The translations under genes and the position numbers were made by a program. A stretch of 64,000 nt of DNA from an uncultured Acidimicrobiales bacterium (lineage in GTDB: Bacteria > Actinomycetota > Acidimicrobiia > Acidimicrobiales > SZUA-35), in contig CALAJV010000006.1 in assembly GCA_937922805.1 (NCBI GenBank), positions 293,951 to 357,950 of the forward strand, read 5' to 3'. Of the stretch, positions 52,783-63,100 are shown in pieces (the first letter of the stretch is position 1; each line of letters opens with the position of its first letter). A model generated the notes under the pieces. The model ran no database searches. It worked only from the letters and a program-made list of their open reading frames with translations, and had not been told where the DNA came from.

Positions 52783-53472
52783 TTACTTCGGCGAGCGATC
52801 TCCAAACCTGGCCGCCGCCATCATCTCTTCGCTCTCCTCTTTGTGTATTCGTTCGTCGTTGCCGATGGACCGAAATAGGTCGCCGACGGTTTCGTGCCGA
52901 CCATAATCGTCGACAAATACCGATACCCAAGGCTGACTATCCAGTTCAGGTCGATCCCGAACCCACTCCATATATTCGTGCTCGGCGTGATCCTCGAAGT
53001 CGGCGTTCAACCGGTAACTCCACCCGGGACTCATGGTGTAGAGCAACCAACTAATCTGGTAGTAGACGAACGCCGCGATCTGGGGAACTAACCGGTCGAG
53101 TACGAGGGTCCGGCGATGGCCGGAGGCGTGGAGCATTTCTTCCAAGATCAACAAGTGCCACTGTTCATTATCTTGCTGCGCTCGGGTACCAACGACACGA
53201 TCATGTATCTCACGGGCAAATTCAGGCGTGCTTGACGTATGGGTTATGGCCACATAGGCAACGTTCTCCCACGCCTGGTATGGAACCCGGGCAACGATCT
53301 CGAGCACTCGGTACTTCCTAAGACTTCCTTGGCGTCCGTAGATCAAGTCCATCGACGCGAAGAGACCACGAGCTGCGATTGAATACGACCGGCGCGGCCG
53401 ATCTAGCGTTTCAGCTTGGGCGGCTTTGAGTACTTCTGAAGACTGCGGAAGATACACCTTTCCCATATCCAT
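52783..53472 (-). CDS. Alternative oxidase (AOX/PTOX-like diiron quinol oxidase)
   Basis: A 229-residue protein with the layout of alternative oxidase: Glu58 in LEIVARVP, the ExxH of NEQWHLLILEEML (Glu103, His106), an acidic/His helix EDHAEHEYMEW near 160-170, and NDERIH (Glu207, His210). These match the six diiron ligands of AOX. The hydrophobic segment AAFVYYQISWLLYTMSPGWSYRLN resembles the membrane-surface helix of plastid terminal oxidase. AOX oxidises quinol with oxygen without proton pumping, bypassing cytochrome oxidase. ATG start after AAGGAGATGG. The nitronate monooxygenase gene follows. Related ferritin-like enzymes are the alternative, but the ordered motifs favour AOX. Confidence 0.85.
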   Translation of the reverse strand: MDMGKVYLPQSSEVLKAAQAETLDRPRRSYSIAARGLFASMDLIYGRQGSLRKYRVLEIVARVPYQAWENVAYVAITHTSSTPEFAREIHDRVVGTRAQQDNEQWHLLILEEMLHASGHRRTLVLDRLVPQIAAFVYYQISWLLYTMSPGWSYRLNADFEDHAEHEYMEWVRDRPELDSQPWVSVFVDDYGRHETVGDLFRSIGNDERIHKEESEEMMAAARFGDRSPK

Positions 53473-53648
53473 CTCCTTACGTATTAATTGTCTAACTTGC
53501 TCTCATAATTATGTCTCAACGATATTCAACAACCGCTATGCCTGTAGGCACGGAATAAACCAGCCAACGATTTGTTTCACCTTCTACCACTTCGGCCTAC
53601 CACTTCGGCCAATTTTGCCGGGAGTCGGAGAGGGTGACGGCGGCAACC

Positions 53649-54560
53649 CTAGCTCGAGAGTGCGGCTTCAAGTTCGGCTTGCCCGATGATGCCTTCGAAC
53701 GAATGGCTAATGACGCCATCGGAATCGACCAAGAAGATCCACGGCTCAGTTGCTAGCCCATAATCGAACATCGCATCTATTGGCTCCAGGGTTCCGGTTG
53801 GCGCTAGCTCGAGATCGAATGGTTCTACATGAACGACGTCTAGTTCGGACTGGCCTGCCGCTGCCCCTTTTGCGAAGTCAAGAGTCGGACCGCACAGCGC
53901 CGTCTGACAAAAGGCTGGCGTTGCGAACACGATCATTGTTGGGTTTCCGTTTCCGACCGCTTCGGCAATCGTCAAGTCGTAAAAACTAGAATCAGGTTCC
54001 ATATCAGTGCTGACGTCTGATAGCTCAGAAACCGTTGCCGCAGTTGGCGTAATCGACGGCGGCGCAAGCTCGCCCGGCTGCGGCACCGGTGAATCTTCCA
54101 CGATCTCGAACAGGCTTGACGCCAACTCCCGGGGACCGTCGCTGACGGTTACTTCCCAAACCCCCGGCTCATCGAAGGAGAACCGGCTGACGTATAAGCC
54201 AAGTTCTGACGCGTTCGTGGTCAGCCAACTCGCCTCGACGCTCCCTCCGACGCTGTCTCCGTCAACGGGTTCGAACGCAACCATGATCGGCCGATCGGGA
54301 CTACCGAGAAAGCTGTTGTTCTCGCCACCGACGAGCGCAGTCATCATCCTCTGTTCGCCCGACGTCGAAACCGATCCGGCAGAGTTGGCGATAATGAGCT
54401 GCGGAGTTTCTGGGAACACCTCTTCACTCGTTTCGCCTGTTGGGGCACTATCGACCAAAGTAGTTTCCGATACGACCGTCGAGTCGCCGCTAGTACATCC
54501 AGCAAGAAGAATGCTGGCGAAACCAAGAGCAATTACAAACAAGCGAGTTGGACTCACCAT
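53649..54560 (-). CDS. Thioredoxin-fold lipoprotein
   Basis: A 303-residue exported lipoprotein (lipobox ILLAGC). The N-terminal half is a beta-rich domain of Ig or CopC-like look ([33 protein letters not shown]). The C-terminal half has a thioredoxin-like core: [25 protein letters not shown] with a CxxxxC where thioredoxins have CxxC, then [21 protein letters not shown]. Similar redoxin-like domains take part in extracytoplasmic disulfide or metal chemistry. Gene is alone; the region 53473-53648 upstream of its stop holds nothing I recognise. Confidence 0.78.
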   Translation of the reverse strand: MVSPTRLFVIALGFASILLAGCTSGDSTVVSETTLVDSAPTGETSEEVFPETPQLIIANSAGSVSTSGEQRMMTALVGGENNSFLGSPDRPIMVAFEPVDGDSVGGSVEASWLTTNASELGLYVSRFSFDEPGVWEVTVSDGPRELASSLFEIVEDSPVPQPGELAPPSITPTAATVSELSDVSTDMEPDSSFYDLTIAEAVGNGNPTMIVFATPAFCQTALCGPTLDFAKGAAAGQSELDVVHVEPFDLELAPTGTLEPIDAMFDYGLATEPWIFLVDSDGVISHSFEGIIGQAELEAALSS

Positions 54561-54782
54561 TCTTCATCCCACGTTTCTACTACGCGCAACAGCTGCGCTT
54601 TCGTTTGGCGACGTTGGAGAAGCATAGTCGCGGTGGTTCAGATACTCATCGATCACAAACCACCCACGTTGTTCGATTTATCCTTGAGAACACTTGGTTC
54701 TACGTTCGAGACGCAATTGAGAACGATAGTCTTATTTAGGATCGCTGAAGTCGTCAGTCTTACTTCCGTTAGAAGGAGCATC

Positions 54783-55868
54783 ATGCCGCAAGAGGTGCGA
54801 GGCGTCGTCGCCAAAGCCAAAGGTCAACCAGTTACGGTTGAAACGATTATTATCCCTGACCCCGGACCGGGTGAAGCGGTTGTCGCGATCCAAGCCTGCG
54901 GCGTTTGCCATACTGATCTCCACTACCGCGAAGGCGGCATCAACGACGAGTTCCCGTTCCTTCTCGGTCACGAGGCTGCGGGAGTTGTCGAATCGGTTGG
55001 CGAAGGCGTTAACGATGTCGCTCCTGGCGACTTTGTCATTCTGAACTGGCGGGCAGTGTGTGGGTCATGCCGATCTTGCCTTCGAGGCCGTCCTCATCTG
55101 TGCTTCGACACCCACAACGCAACCCAAAAAATGACTCTCGCTGACGGCACCGAGCTATCTCCGGCCCTCGGCATCGGTGCCTTTTGCGACAAGACGTTAG
55201 TTGCCGCTGGCCAATGCACCAAAGTCGACGCCACTGCGAAACCGGAGGTCGCTGGATTGCTCGGTTGCGGAGTTATGGCCGGGCTAGGCGCAGCTATGAA
55301 TACCGGCGAAGTCGGCCGGGGCGATTCTGTTGCGGTATTCGGTTGCGGCGGTGTGGGCGATGCCGCTATCGAGGGCGCAAGGTTGGCTGGAGCGGCCACC
55401 ATTATCGCCGTCGACCTTGACGATAAGAAGCTTGAGTGGGCTAAGAACTTTGGCGCTACCCACACCATCAATGCTTCGGAACAAGATCCGGTCGAGAAGA
55501 TTCGTGAACTTACCGGCGGAAATGGTGTGGACGTTGCGATCGAAGCGGTCGGTTCACCGAAAGCTTACGAACAAGCTTTCTACTCGCGAGATCTTGCTGG
55601 AACGGTTGTTCTAGTCGGGGTTCCAAACCCCGAGATGACCATCGAGCTGCCGTTTATCGAATTGTTCGGACGCGGCGGATCGCTTAAGTCGAGCTGGTAT
55701 GGCGATTGTTTACCTAGTCGCGATTTCCCAATGCTCATTGACCTGTATAAGCAGGGTCGGTTAAACCTGGAGGGCTTCGTCTCCGAGACTATTTCGATAG
55801 ACGCGGTTGAAGAAGCATTCCACAAAATGGAAAAGGGCGAAGTCTTGAGATCGGTTGTGGTCATCTAA
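54783..55868 (+). CDS. S-(hydroxymethyl)mycothiol dehydrogenase
   Basis: Zinc-dependent class III-like alcohol dehydrogenase (361 residues) that oxidises the adduct of formaldehyde and mycothiol to S-formylmycothiol. Catalytic zinc: [13 protein letters not shown] and [15 protein letters not shown]; structural zinc: the four Cys of [18 protein letters not shown] motif [31 protein letters not shown]. The start is clear: AGAAGGAGCATC before ATG at 54783. The MBL-fold gene overlaps its stop by one base (TAATG); this pair is typical of mycothiol-using actinobacteria and implies mycothiol synthesis elsewhere in the genome. Confidence 0.92.
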   Translation: MPQEVRGVVAKAKGQPVTVETIIIPDPGPGEAVVAIQACGVCHTDLHYREGGINDEFPFLLGHEAAGVVESVGEGVNDVAPGDFVILNWRAVCGSCRSCLRGRPHLCFDTHNATQKMTLADGTELSPALGIGAFCDKTLVAAGQCTKVDATAKPEVAGLLGCGVMAGLGAAMNTGEVGRGDSVAVFGCGGVGDAAIEGARLAGAATIIAVDLDDKKLEWAKNFGATHTINASEQDPVEKIRELTGGNGVDVAIEAVGSPKAYEQAFYSRDLAGTVVLVGVPNPEMTIELPFIELFGRGGSLKSSWYGDCLPSRDFPMLIDLYKQGRLNLEGFVSETISIDAVEEAFHKMEKGEVLRSVVVI

Positions 55869-56500
55869 TGTTGCATCTTGAACGAGTAATAACGTCAGGC
55901 ATTTTCAGCCTCGACGGCGAGGACTTTGAGGTTGATAACAATGTCTGGGTCGTTGGCGACGAGCGTGAAGTCATCGTGATTGATGCCGCTCATAGTGCGG
56001 AAAAGATTTCCGATGCAATCGGAGATCGCCACCTTCGCGGTATTGTCTGCACCCACGCCCACAACGATCACATCAATGCGGCACTAGAACTTTCGGACGC
56101 CAAAGACGCACCGATTTTTCTCCACCCTGATGACGCGATGTTGTGGAACTCGGTCTACCCCGACCACAAGTTCGACACCGAGCTTCGACACAAAGACACG
56201 ATCAAAGTGGGCAATCATCGGTTGTCGGTTGTCCATACCCCAGGACACTCCCCCGGCGGATGCTGCTTTCATATCGCTGCTGAGGGAATCGTCTTTAGCG
56301 GTGACACCCTCTTCAAGGGCGGTCCGGGAGCGACAGGACGATCCTTTAGCAGTTATGACCTAATCCTCGATTCGATCGAGAAGCGGCTGTTGAATCTGCC
56401 GTCGGAGACGGTCGTCCACACCGGGCACGGAGAGTCCACCTCGATCGGGGCGGAAGCACCGAGCCTCAGCGAGTGGCGCTCAAAGCAGTCCACTGAATAG
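55868..56500 (+). CDS. MBL-fold hydrolase coupled to the mycothiol dehydrogenase
   Basis: A 210-residue metallo-beta-lactamase-fold protein. Metal ligands: CTHAHNDHINAA (HxHxDH), HTPGHSPGG (His), FSGDTLFKGG (Asp) and VHTGHGE (His). Glyoxalase-II-like. By position it is probably the hydrolase of S-formylmycothiol, releasing formate, though this is an inference from conserved gene pairing. Translation is coupled to the dehydrogenase. Confidence 0.9.
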   Translation: MLHLERVITSGIFSLDGEDFEVDNNVWVVGDEREVIVIDAAHSAEKISDAIGDRHLRGIVCTHAHNDHINAALELSDAKDAPIFLHPDDAMLWNSVYPDHKFDTELRHKDTIKVGNHRLSVVHTPGHSPGGCCFHIAAEGIVFSGDTLFKGGPGATGRSFSSYDLILDSIEKRLLNLPSETVVHTGHGESTSIGAEAPSLSEWRSKQSTE

Positions 56501-56521
56501 CTAGAGATTGCGGGCGTCTCC

Positions 56522-57052
56522 ATGGGTCGTTTCGTGGTTTTGCTACGCGGCATCAACGTTGGCGGGAACAACAAACTGCCGATGGCTGACCTTCGATCAT
56601 CGCTTGAATCAGCTGGGTACAGCAACGTTCAGACCTACATCCAGAGCGGTAACGTTGCGCTCGATGCCAAATCGTGCGACACCGACTCAATATCACAGTT
56701 GATCGCAGACGACTTTGGCCTCACAGTTCCGGTCGTGGTACGAACGGCCAAACAGCTAGACAAGGTCATCGACAACAACCCGTTTCCGAAGTTCGAGAAA
56801 ACACCTAAACAACTTTTGGTGTATTTTTGCAGTGCCAAACCACGGGCCGAAACCGTTGAAGCGTTCGACACCGCAAGGTTCGACCCGGATCAGATGACCA
56901 CAATCGGTTCAGAAGCCTACGTGGCCTACCATGAGGCCGTTTCGAAGTCGAAGCTGACCAACGTCGCTCTCGATAAAGCCTTTGGCCTTACTACGACTGC
57001 TCGAAACTGGTCGACCGTGCTAAAGCTGCGCGACTTGGCGGCCACAGACTAG
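56522..57052 (+). CDS. DUF1697 family protein
   Basis: A 176-residue cytosolic protein with the family opening VVLLRGINVGGNNKLPMADLR, followed by VQTYIQSGNVAL and a C-terminal KLTNVALDKAFGLTTTARNWSTVLKL. DUF1697 is widespread in bacteria, with unknown function. It starts 21 bases after the MBL gene, so it may be the last gene of the same operon. Confidence 0.92.
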   Translation: MGRFVVLLRGINVGGNNKLPMADLRSSLESAGYSNVQTYIQSGNVALDAKSCDTDSISQLIADDFGLTVPVVVRTAKQLDKVIDNNPFPKFEKTPKQLLVYFCSAKPRAETVEAFDTARFDPDQMTTIGSEAYVAYHEAVSKSKLTNVALDKAFGLTTTARNWSTVLKLRDLAATD

Positions 57053-57111
57053 GTAAGTCTGTGGCCGCACGGATGTCGGGCACACAGTTGCTTTGGTTGC
57101 AAGAGTGCACC

Positions 57112-60100
57112 CTAAGAGGCTGAAGATGCGATCAGGCAGTACCCGTCACCTTCCCAACCCAATTGCTCTTTTTCATCGAGTCCGCTTGCTTGATTCTCGT
57201 CGCCGATACACAGCGGCAGACGGACGCAATAGCTGAAACCTTCGGCCAACAAGTACTCGCTAACCTCGGGGTCAGTTGAACAGACCGGCACGTCGACCTC
57301 TTCGCCGTCAATCTCGGTTTGGAGGAACAATGCTGGGCTGTCAATCGGAGTCACGATCGATTCCGGTTGGATGATGCATAGCTGACCGTTCTCGAAGCCA
57401 TACCCGTCCCCATCGGGGTCTTCGCTGTTCTCGCAGAATGGCGGGTTGGACGGTTCGTTGTCGTTTTCGACATTGACGATTTCCGGTAGCGGCACATCGG
57501 CAGGATCGAAGGTCGGCGGAAGTTCGGTTACTACGTCCTCAACAATTGGAGGGTCAATAATGGTCGGTGGTTCTGGAACAGCCGGCCCTTCGGTGTCTGG
57601 CACTTCCCGAGTAGGGTCAACCGAGGGTGGAACTACTACCGGCGGAATACCAAGATCTGATGCCGAGACACTGTCGGCACCATCAGTCGGTCCAGTCACT
57701 ACGTCGTCTGCGCCTGGTTCGACCTGGGCGTCCGCCGCTGGATCATTGGTCGCACTTTCGTCCAAAGCTGGAACAACGATTTCGTCAGGCCAAATTGCTT
57801 GATCTTCGGGGATGACCTCTCCTTGTGCGTTCAGGAACGTTAGTGTCAGACCTCTTCTCTCCGACTCGTCGGCACCCACCGGTTCTCCCTGGCTGTTGCG
57901 ATACTCAAGGCGATCGATAACTGCATTTGGGTCGGTCGGGTCGATCGCATCACGGGGATGTACTGCCTCGTCCCACGGTATGACTTCGTAGTCATCGTTT
58001 AGAGGAACGATGCGGTGATCTTCGACCACATATCCTTCGAGTTGGTCCTCGCTTGGCGGTCGGGGCAGCATGGCGTCAGGGCGGGCCGTCACTTGGGACC
58101 GCATTGGCGTTATGTTTCCCCATCGGTCGATATAGCCGTACTGTCGAATGATACTTTCAGGTTGTGTCGCTGAACGTGGCGCCTGAGCCGCTGGCGCCAC
58201 GACGGCGTTCGCAGGGGTGACAGCATCTCGCAACGAAATCGGCTGTCCAAACTTATTTACCGGGACTGCCCCGTAGCCAGGAGGTGGGCTGTCAACGTCG
58301 CCGCCCTCTGGTATTTGCATGATTCGACTGGTCCGGTACGATCTCCAAACGAAGCCGTCAACGATGTTCTGCGGTCGTGTTGGAGTAACTTGGCCGGCTT
58401 CGACGCCTGCATCATCTTGGTTGACAGCGTCATCTTGGTTGGCAGCGACGAACATGTTGGCGTCTTCTGGCTTTACCGCCTTGTCCTGATCAATCACGTT
58501 CCCTTCATCGTTCAAGGGATAGACAACGGTGGACCCACCGTAGATACCAGAATTGAGTCCGTAGGTATTGGACAGCGGATCACGCTGAGCATCGAAGAGC
58601 CGCTCCGCTCGCTCCATGTCCGATTCCGGAACGAGAGTTCTTCTGCCCGATGGGTCAACCATCAAATACCCATTGATGATGTTCTCCCTGGGTGTCGGAT
58701 CGCTTGGGTCGATGTGAGCTAGGTCATCGGCGGTTTGGAAAGAAGCAGGATCTGATGGCGTTTCGGACCCTGGAAGTCGAAAGTCGGGTCCGGGGATGTT
58801 GGGTAACTGTCCGCTCGGCTGAATTCCGCCGAACCCGTCATCGTTAGCTTGCACTGATCGCCATGGACCGTCGTATGGGATGGCATCTTCTCGCTTGACT
58901 GCGTCGGCCCAATCAATGACGTGGCCATCAGAGTTCACTGGGTAGGCCAGGGTTCGAGGAGCTGCCATTGCCTCGCCAATATTTTGCATCTGACGATCGA
59001 ACATTGCCTCAACATCGGCTCGTTGCGAGTCCGGAACTGGCGTTCGACGCCCATTGGGTTCAATGAGCACGTAGCGATCGATGATGGTCTCACTACGGGT
59101 CGGACGTATTTGACCAAAATCGGGCTCCAGCGGAGTTATCTCAGGTAGGTCCGCTGCCGGCTGACGTTGTGACGGTCGCTTCGCATCGCCAACCTGATCT
59201 GCTGGTCGCTCGAACCCGTTGCCTTGTGCCCGCTGTATTGCGGCCATACGGTCAATCGCTTCGACGATAGGCATGTCGGCCCCGGGGATGTTGCCAAGAA
59301 TTCCCTTTTGCGCTGCTTCGCCTGCTATCTCGCCTTGGGCTAGCTGCTGCAAGAATTCGTTGTCGGGGGCATCCTTCAGTGCTTCGATTGCAAGTTGTCG
59401 AATTTCGGCGTTTGTGCCGTGAACCGTGCTGCTGTTCGTAGCCATCTTGTTCTCGGTCTGGTCATCCCGGTACGGATCTTTGTCCGGGTCGTCGCCAACG
59501 AAATGACGTTCAGACTCGATAGTGAATCCATTGTCGTCGTGAGCATTATGCACCTCGCGACCACCATGGAAAACTAGATCCGGTGGTGGCCCAAAGCCTG
59601 TTCCAATCGCACCAGTCGGAGAGGAAACCCTCCATCGGATACCAGACAAATTCTCGTTACGATCGCCGACCTGCCGCTCAAGCGAACGAGTGAAGGTTGT
59701 CCCGCCTCTCGCCCCAAAGTCCTTCAAACCGACGTTGGCGTCACCGATTCCAGTTACGGAACCCTCACGAAAAGATTGGCGAATGTCTAGCTGCGCTTGA
59801 AGAAGCTCGAATTCTTCGTTCACACCGACTCGCGGCCGGTTAGTATTGAAATGATGAGCGTACTGTTCGACGTCGTAGGGGTCGGACGGGTCGTAGTCTA
59901 GGTACATAAGCTCGACCTGACCGCTGATGAACTCGGCGGTAATACTTCCAGCCACGTTGCCTGCTAACGTCGCGTTCTTCACATCCACTTGGTTCTTAGC
60001 GCCCAGTTTCCCCGACGCAGTTTTGTCGAGCAGATTGTTTGTTGGCTCCGCCCCGTTATACGCAAGTTGAGCCTTCGGCTTAACGACGAGTTCGATGTAG

Positions 60101-63100
60101 TTGGCGTCTATCGTTCCCGTGCCGATCTTTATTAGTTCTGTGCCGGTGTCGGAATCGGTGCGCCGTTTAGCACTTCGGACACTTCCGGCAATGGGGATGA
60201 AATCAGCACTTCCTGACACCTTGATCGAGGCAGAGAATCTGGGCTTTTTGCCGATCGCTTCGTTTCCACCAAAGCTCTTGTCCGCAATGCCTACCTTGCC
60301 ATCGAGCATGACCCCACTTTCGCCACCTCCGTCCATCGAGAACTGGATTAGGTTGTCCCCGACTTCCAAAGCTCCCGGATGCATGTCGGGTCGAGAGTCG
60401 CGATGCGCACCGAGTTCGAGTCGAGAGAATAGGAGCCTTGTCGCATCGCCATGCCAAGGACCAACGTTGGCATCAGCTGCTCCAAGCTCACCTCCGACAC
60501 TTGAGAATGCGGCGTCGATTCTTCCGACTTGGTAGACAACGGAGTAGTTGGACGGGTTGTCTTGGTTCGGACTTGGATTCGGTTTTGCTCGGACGTGAGC
60601 GTTCCTAATCATCAGGTTGTTTCGGTACTTGGCTGAAAGTTCGCCAACTCCAAGTGGAATCGTTACGTTCTTACCCCAATGGATACCTTCGAATGTCTTT
60701 TGTCGCAGGTGGTCAGGGTTCTCCCGTACATCTTGCGAGACTTCTTCGAAAAAGTCCTCGAGGAGAACATTCGGTTCGAGGGGCCCCGACCCGAATGGCG
60801 TTGCTTTTGGAGCAACGAACGTGTCGAACTCTTCACCTAGTCCAGTTTTGTCGATCAGTCGTTCATCAGACTGTTCCCTGTCAGGTATCGCTGGTCGCTG
60901 TTGGCTGCTGGCCTGCGACTGATTCGTAGGAGTCGGCGGTTGAGGCTGAGCGTTTGCCGAAGGGATGAAGAAGTCACGCACTGGATTCGAGCTTGACTGT
61001 TGTTGAGAATCAGCGCCATCAGACCCCGACATCGAGCCAACAACTGCTTGGTCGGCCTCTTGATTGGCTACGGGGCTAGGTGTACCGGTGTTGGTTGGTA
61101 GGCCTTGGCCATCAAGCTCAGAAGCGTTAGCTGACCCTATGAAGAAGTCGAGTAGTACGGAGCCGACTTTCTCACCAACAGTAGAGCCGCCGTTAGTACC
61201 GGATCCACCAGACTTTGGGGTGCCATCCTTGTACTTGACGACAATTCGTTCGTACTCACCCGGTTTACCTTTGGTCTGATCTGAAATCTCGATGTCGTCA
61301 AGACCTTGCTGCTGAGCCAATCGGCCGTAGGCCGTGTCGTTGAGCAGCACCTCAGTCACGTCTCGACCTTCGAGAATGGCAAGATTGATGTCGTCGAGCT
61401 GATCAAGCTCAGTGATGTTGGCTTGGACCGCGTCGAAGGAGCCGAGCGAGCCGGTCATGTCGGCGATCATCGCATCCTGTTGAGCGGCTGACTTCCCGCT
61501 GAACGTTGCATCAACCGAGAGGGTCCCGTTGTCGAGTGACCCGGAAACATGCGAACCATCTGTTGTTTCCGACTGGTAGGAACCAGATGATTGAGGCGCA
61601 TCAGGAGCGTCAATTCCGACCATTCGATTCCAGTCGGCCTCGGTGATCCACTCTGGCCGTTGCCAGCCTTGGGTGTGTAGGTACTTCCAAGTTGCTGCCG
61701 GCAGGTGCCATTCGGTATGGCCTTTGGCATCTTTTAGGGTGCCGTCTTGGCGTATGGCCGGAGACCCTTGACCACCATGTTTTACCTTCACGTACGGTAG
61801 TCCCTCAGGGTCACCGCCTTCAGTGTTTGGCCGACCAGCCATGGCTTTATGGAGACCTTTGGTATCGGGGCTACCTTGCTTAATTTTCTTATTGATCTGG
61901 CTTACCGAGGCCATGACGTTTGGTGGTAGGTCGCCAGTGTCTGTGGTATCTGGCGGGGTCAGCGGCGGCGGCGTCATCTCAACCGGCTTCGGTGGAACAT
62001 TGATCAAAGTCGGATCTAACGGCTCAGGATGGATGAGCGGCGGTGGCGTCATCTCGATCGGTTCCGGCGGAATCGAGTTCGCTCCAGTTGGGCCAGCCGT
62101 GTCTGCGATTAATGCGTCTAATGCTATGGCGTCGGCTTCGGTGGCTGCTTCCCACGTGATCGTGCCGTCGTCGTGATAAGTCGCGTGGACTCTAATATCA
62201 GTTGGTTGACCGTTCACGGCCACCCGGCCCGGTTCATCTGAACCGTGGAGCACTTCGATTGTGTCGATCTCAGTCGAATGAGGCGTCGCTGGAACGCCTG
62301 CTGGGGACGGAACAAACAACAAAGTCAATACGCCGAGTGGATTAACCCTAAACGTGACCGCATCTCGAATAGCGGGCCAGTTGATCGATGACGGAGCCGG
62401 AGCAGAAGTTAACGCTGGCCCAGTCGTCGCCGCGCTGGTTGCAGGAGCGGATGGGATAGGAGGCAGCGCCGGCATCGTTGGCGCTGTGATTGGTTGGGTT
62501 GACGACGCCGCCAGTTGCTGACCGGAACCAGCCGGGACTACCACAAGCTCCATCGGCTCGTCAGAAACACTACCAGCCGCTCCATCAGCATCAGAGTCGG
62601 TGTTTTGTTCAGTGTCGGAATTGGTGCCGGCGTCAGCGACCTGATCGGGACCGGAATCCGCATCAACGACCTGCTCAACATCAGCACCAGCAACTTGACC
62701 AGTACCCGAGTCCGCATCAGCATCAACGTCAGCGACCTGCTCAGCACCGGAATCCGCGTCAGCACCAGCAACTTGCCCAGTACCCGAGTCCGCATCAACT
62801 TCAGCAACTTGCTCAGAATCAACAACCTGCTCAGCACCGGAGTCCGCGTCGACAACCTGCTCAGCATCCGCTCCAGCAACTTGACCAGTACCCGAACCTG
62901 CATCAGCAACTTGCTCAGCACCGGAGTCCGCATCAACTTCAGCAACTTGACCAGAATCAACAACCTGCTCAGCACCCGAGTCCGTATCAACTTCAGCAAC
63001 TTGCTCAGAATCAATAACCTGCTCAGCACCGGAGTCCGCATCAACAACCTGCTCAGCATCAGCATCTTGCTCGATTTCGCTGCCACCGGCGACCGCGACG

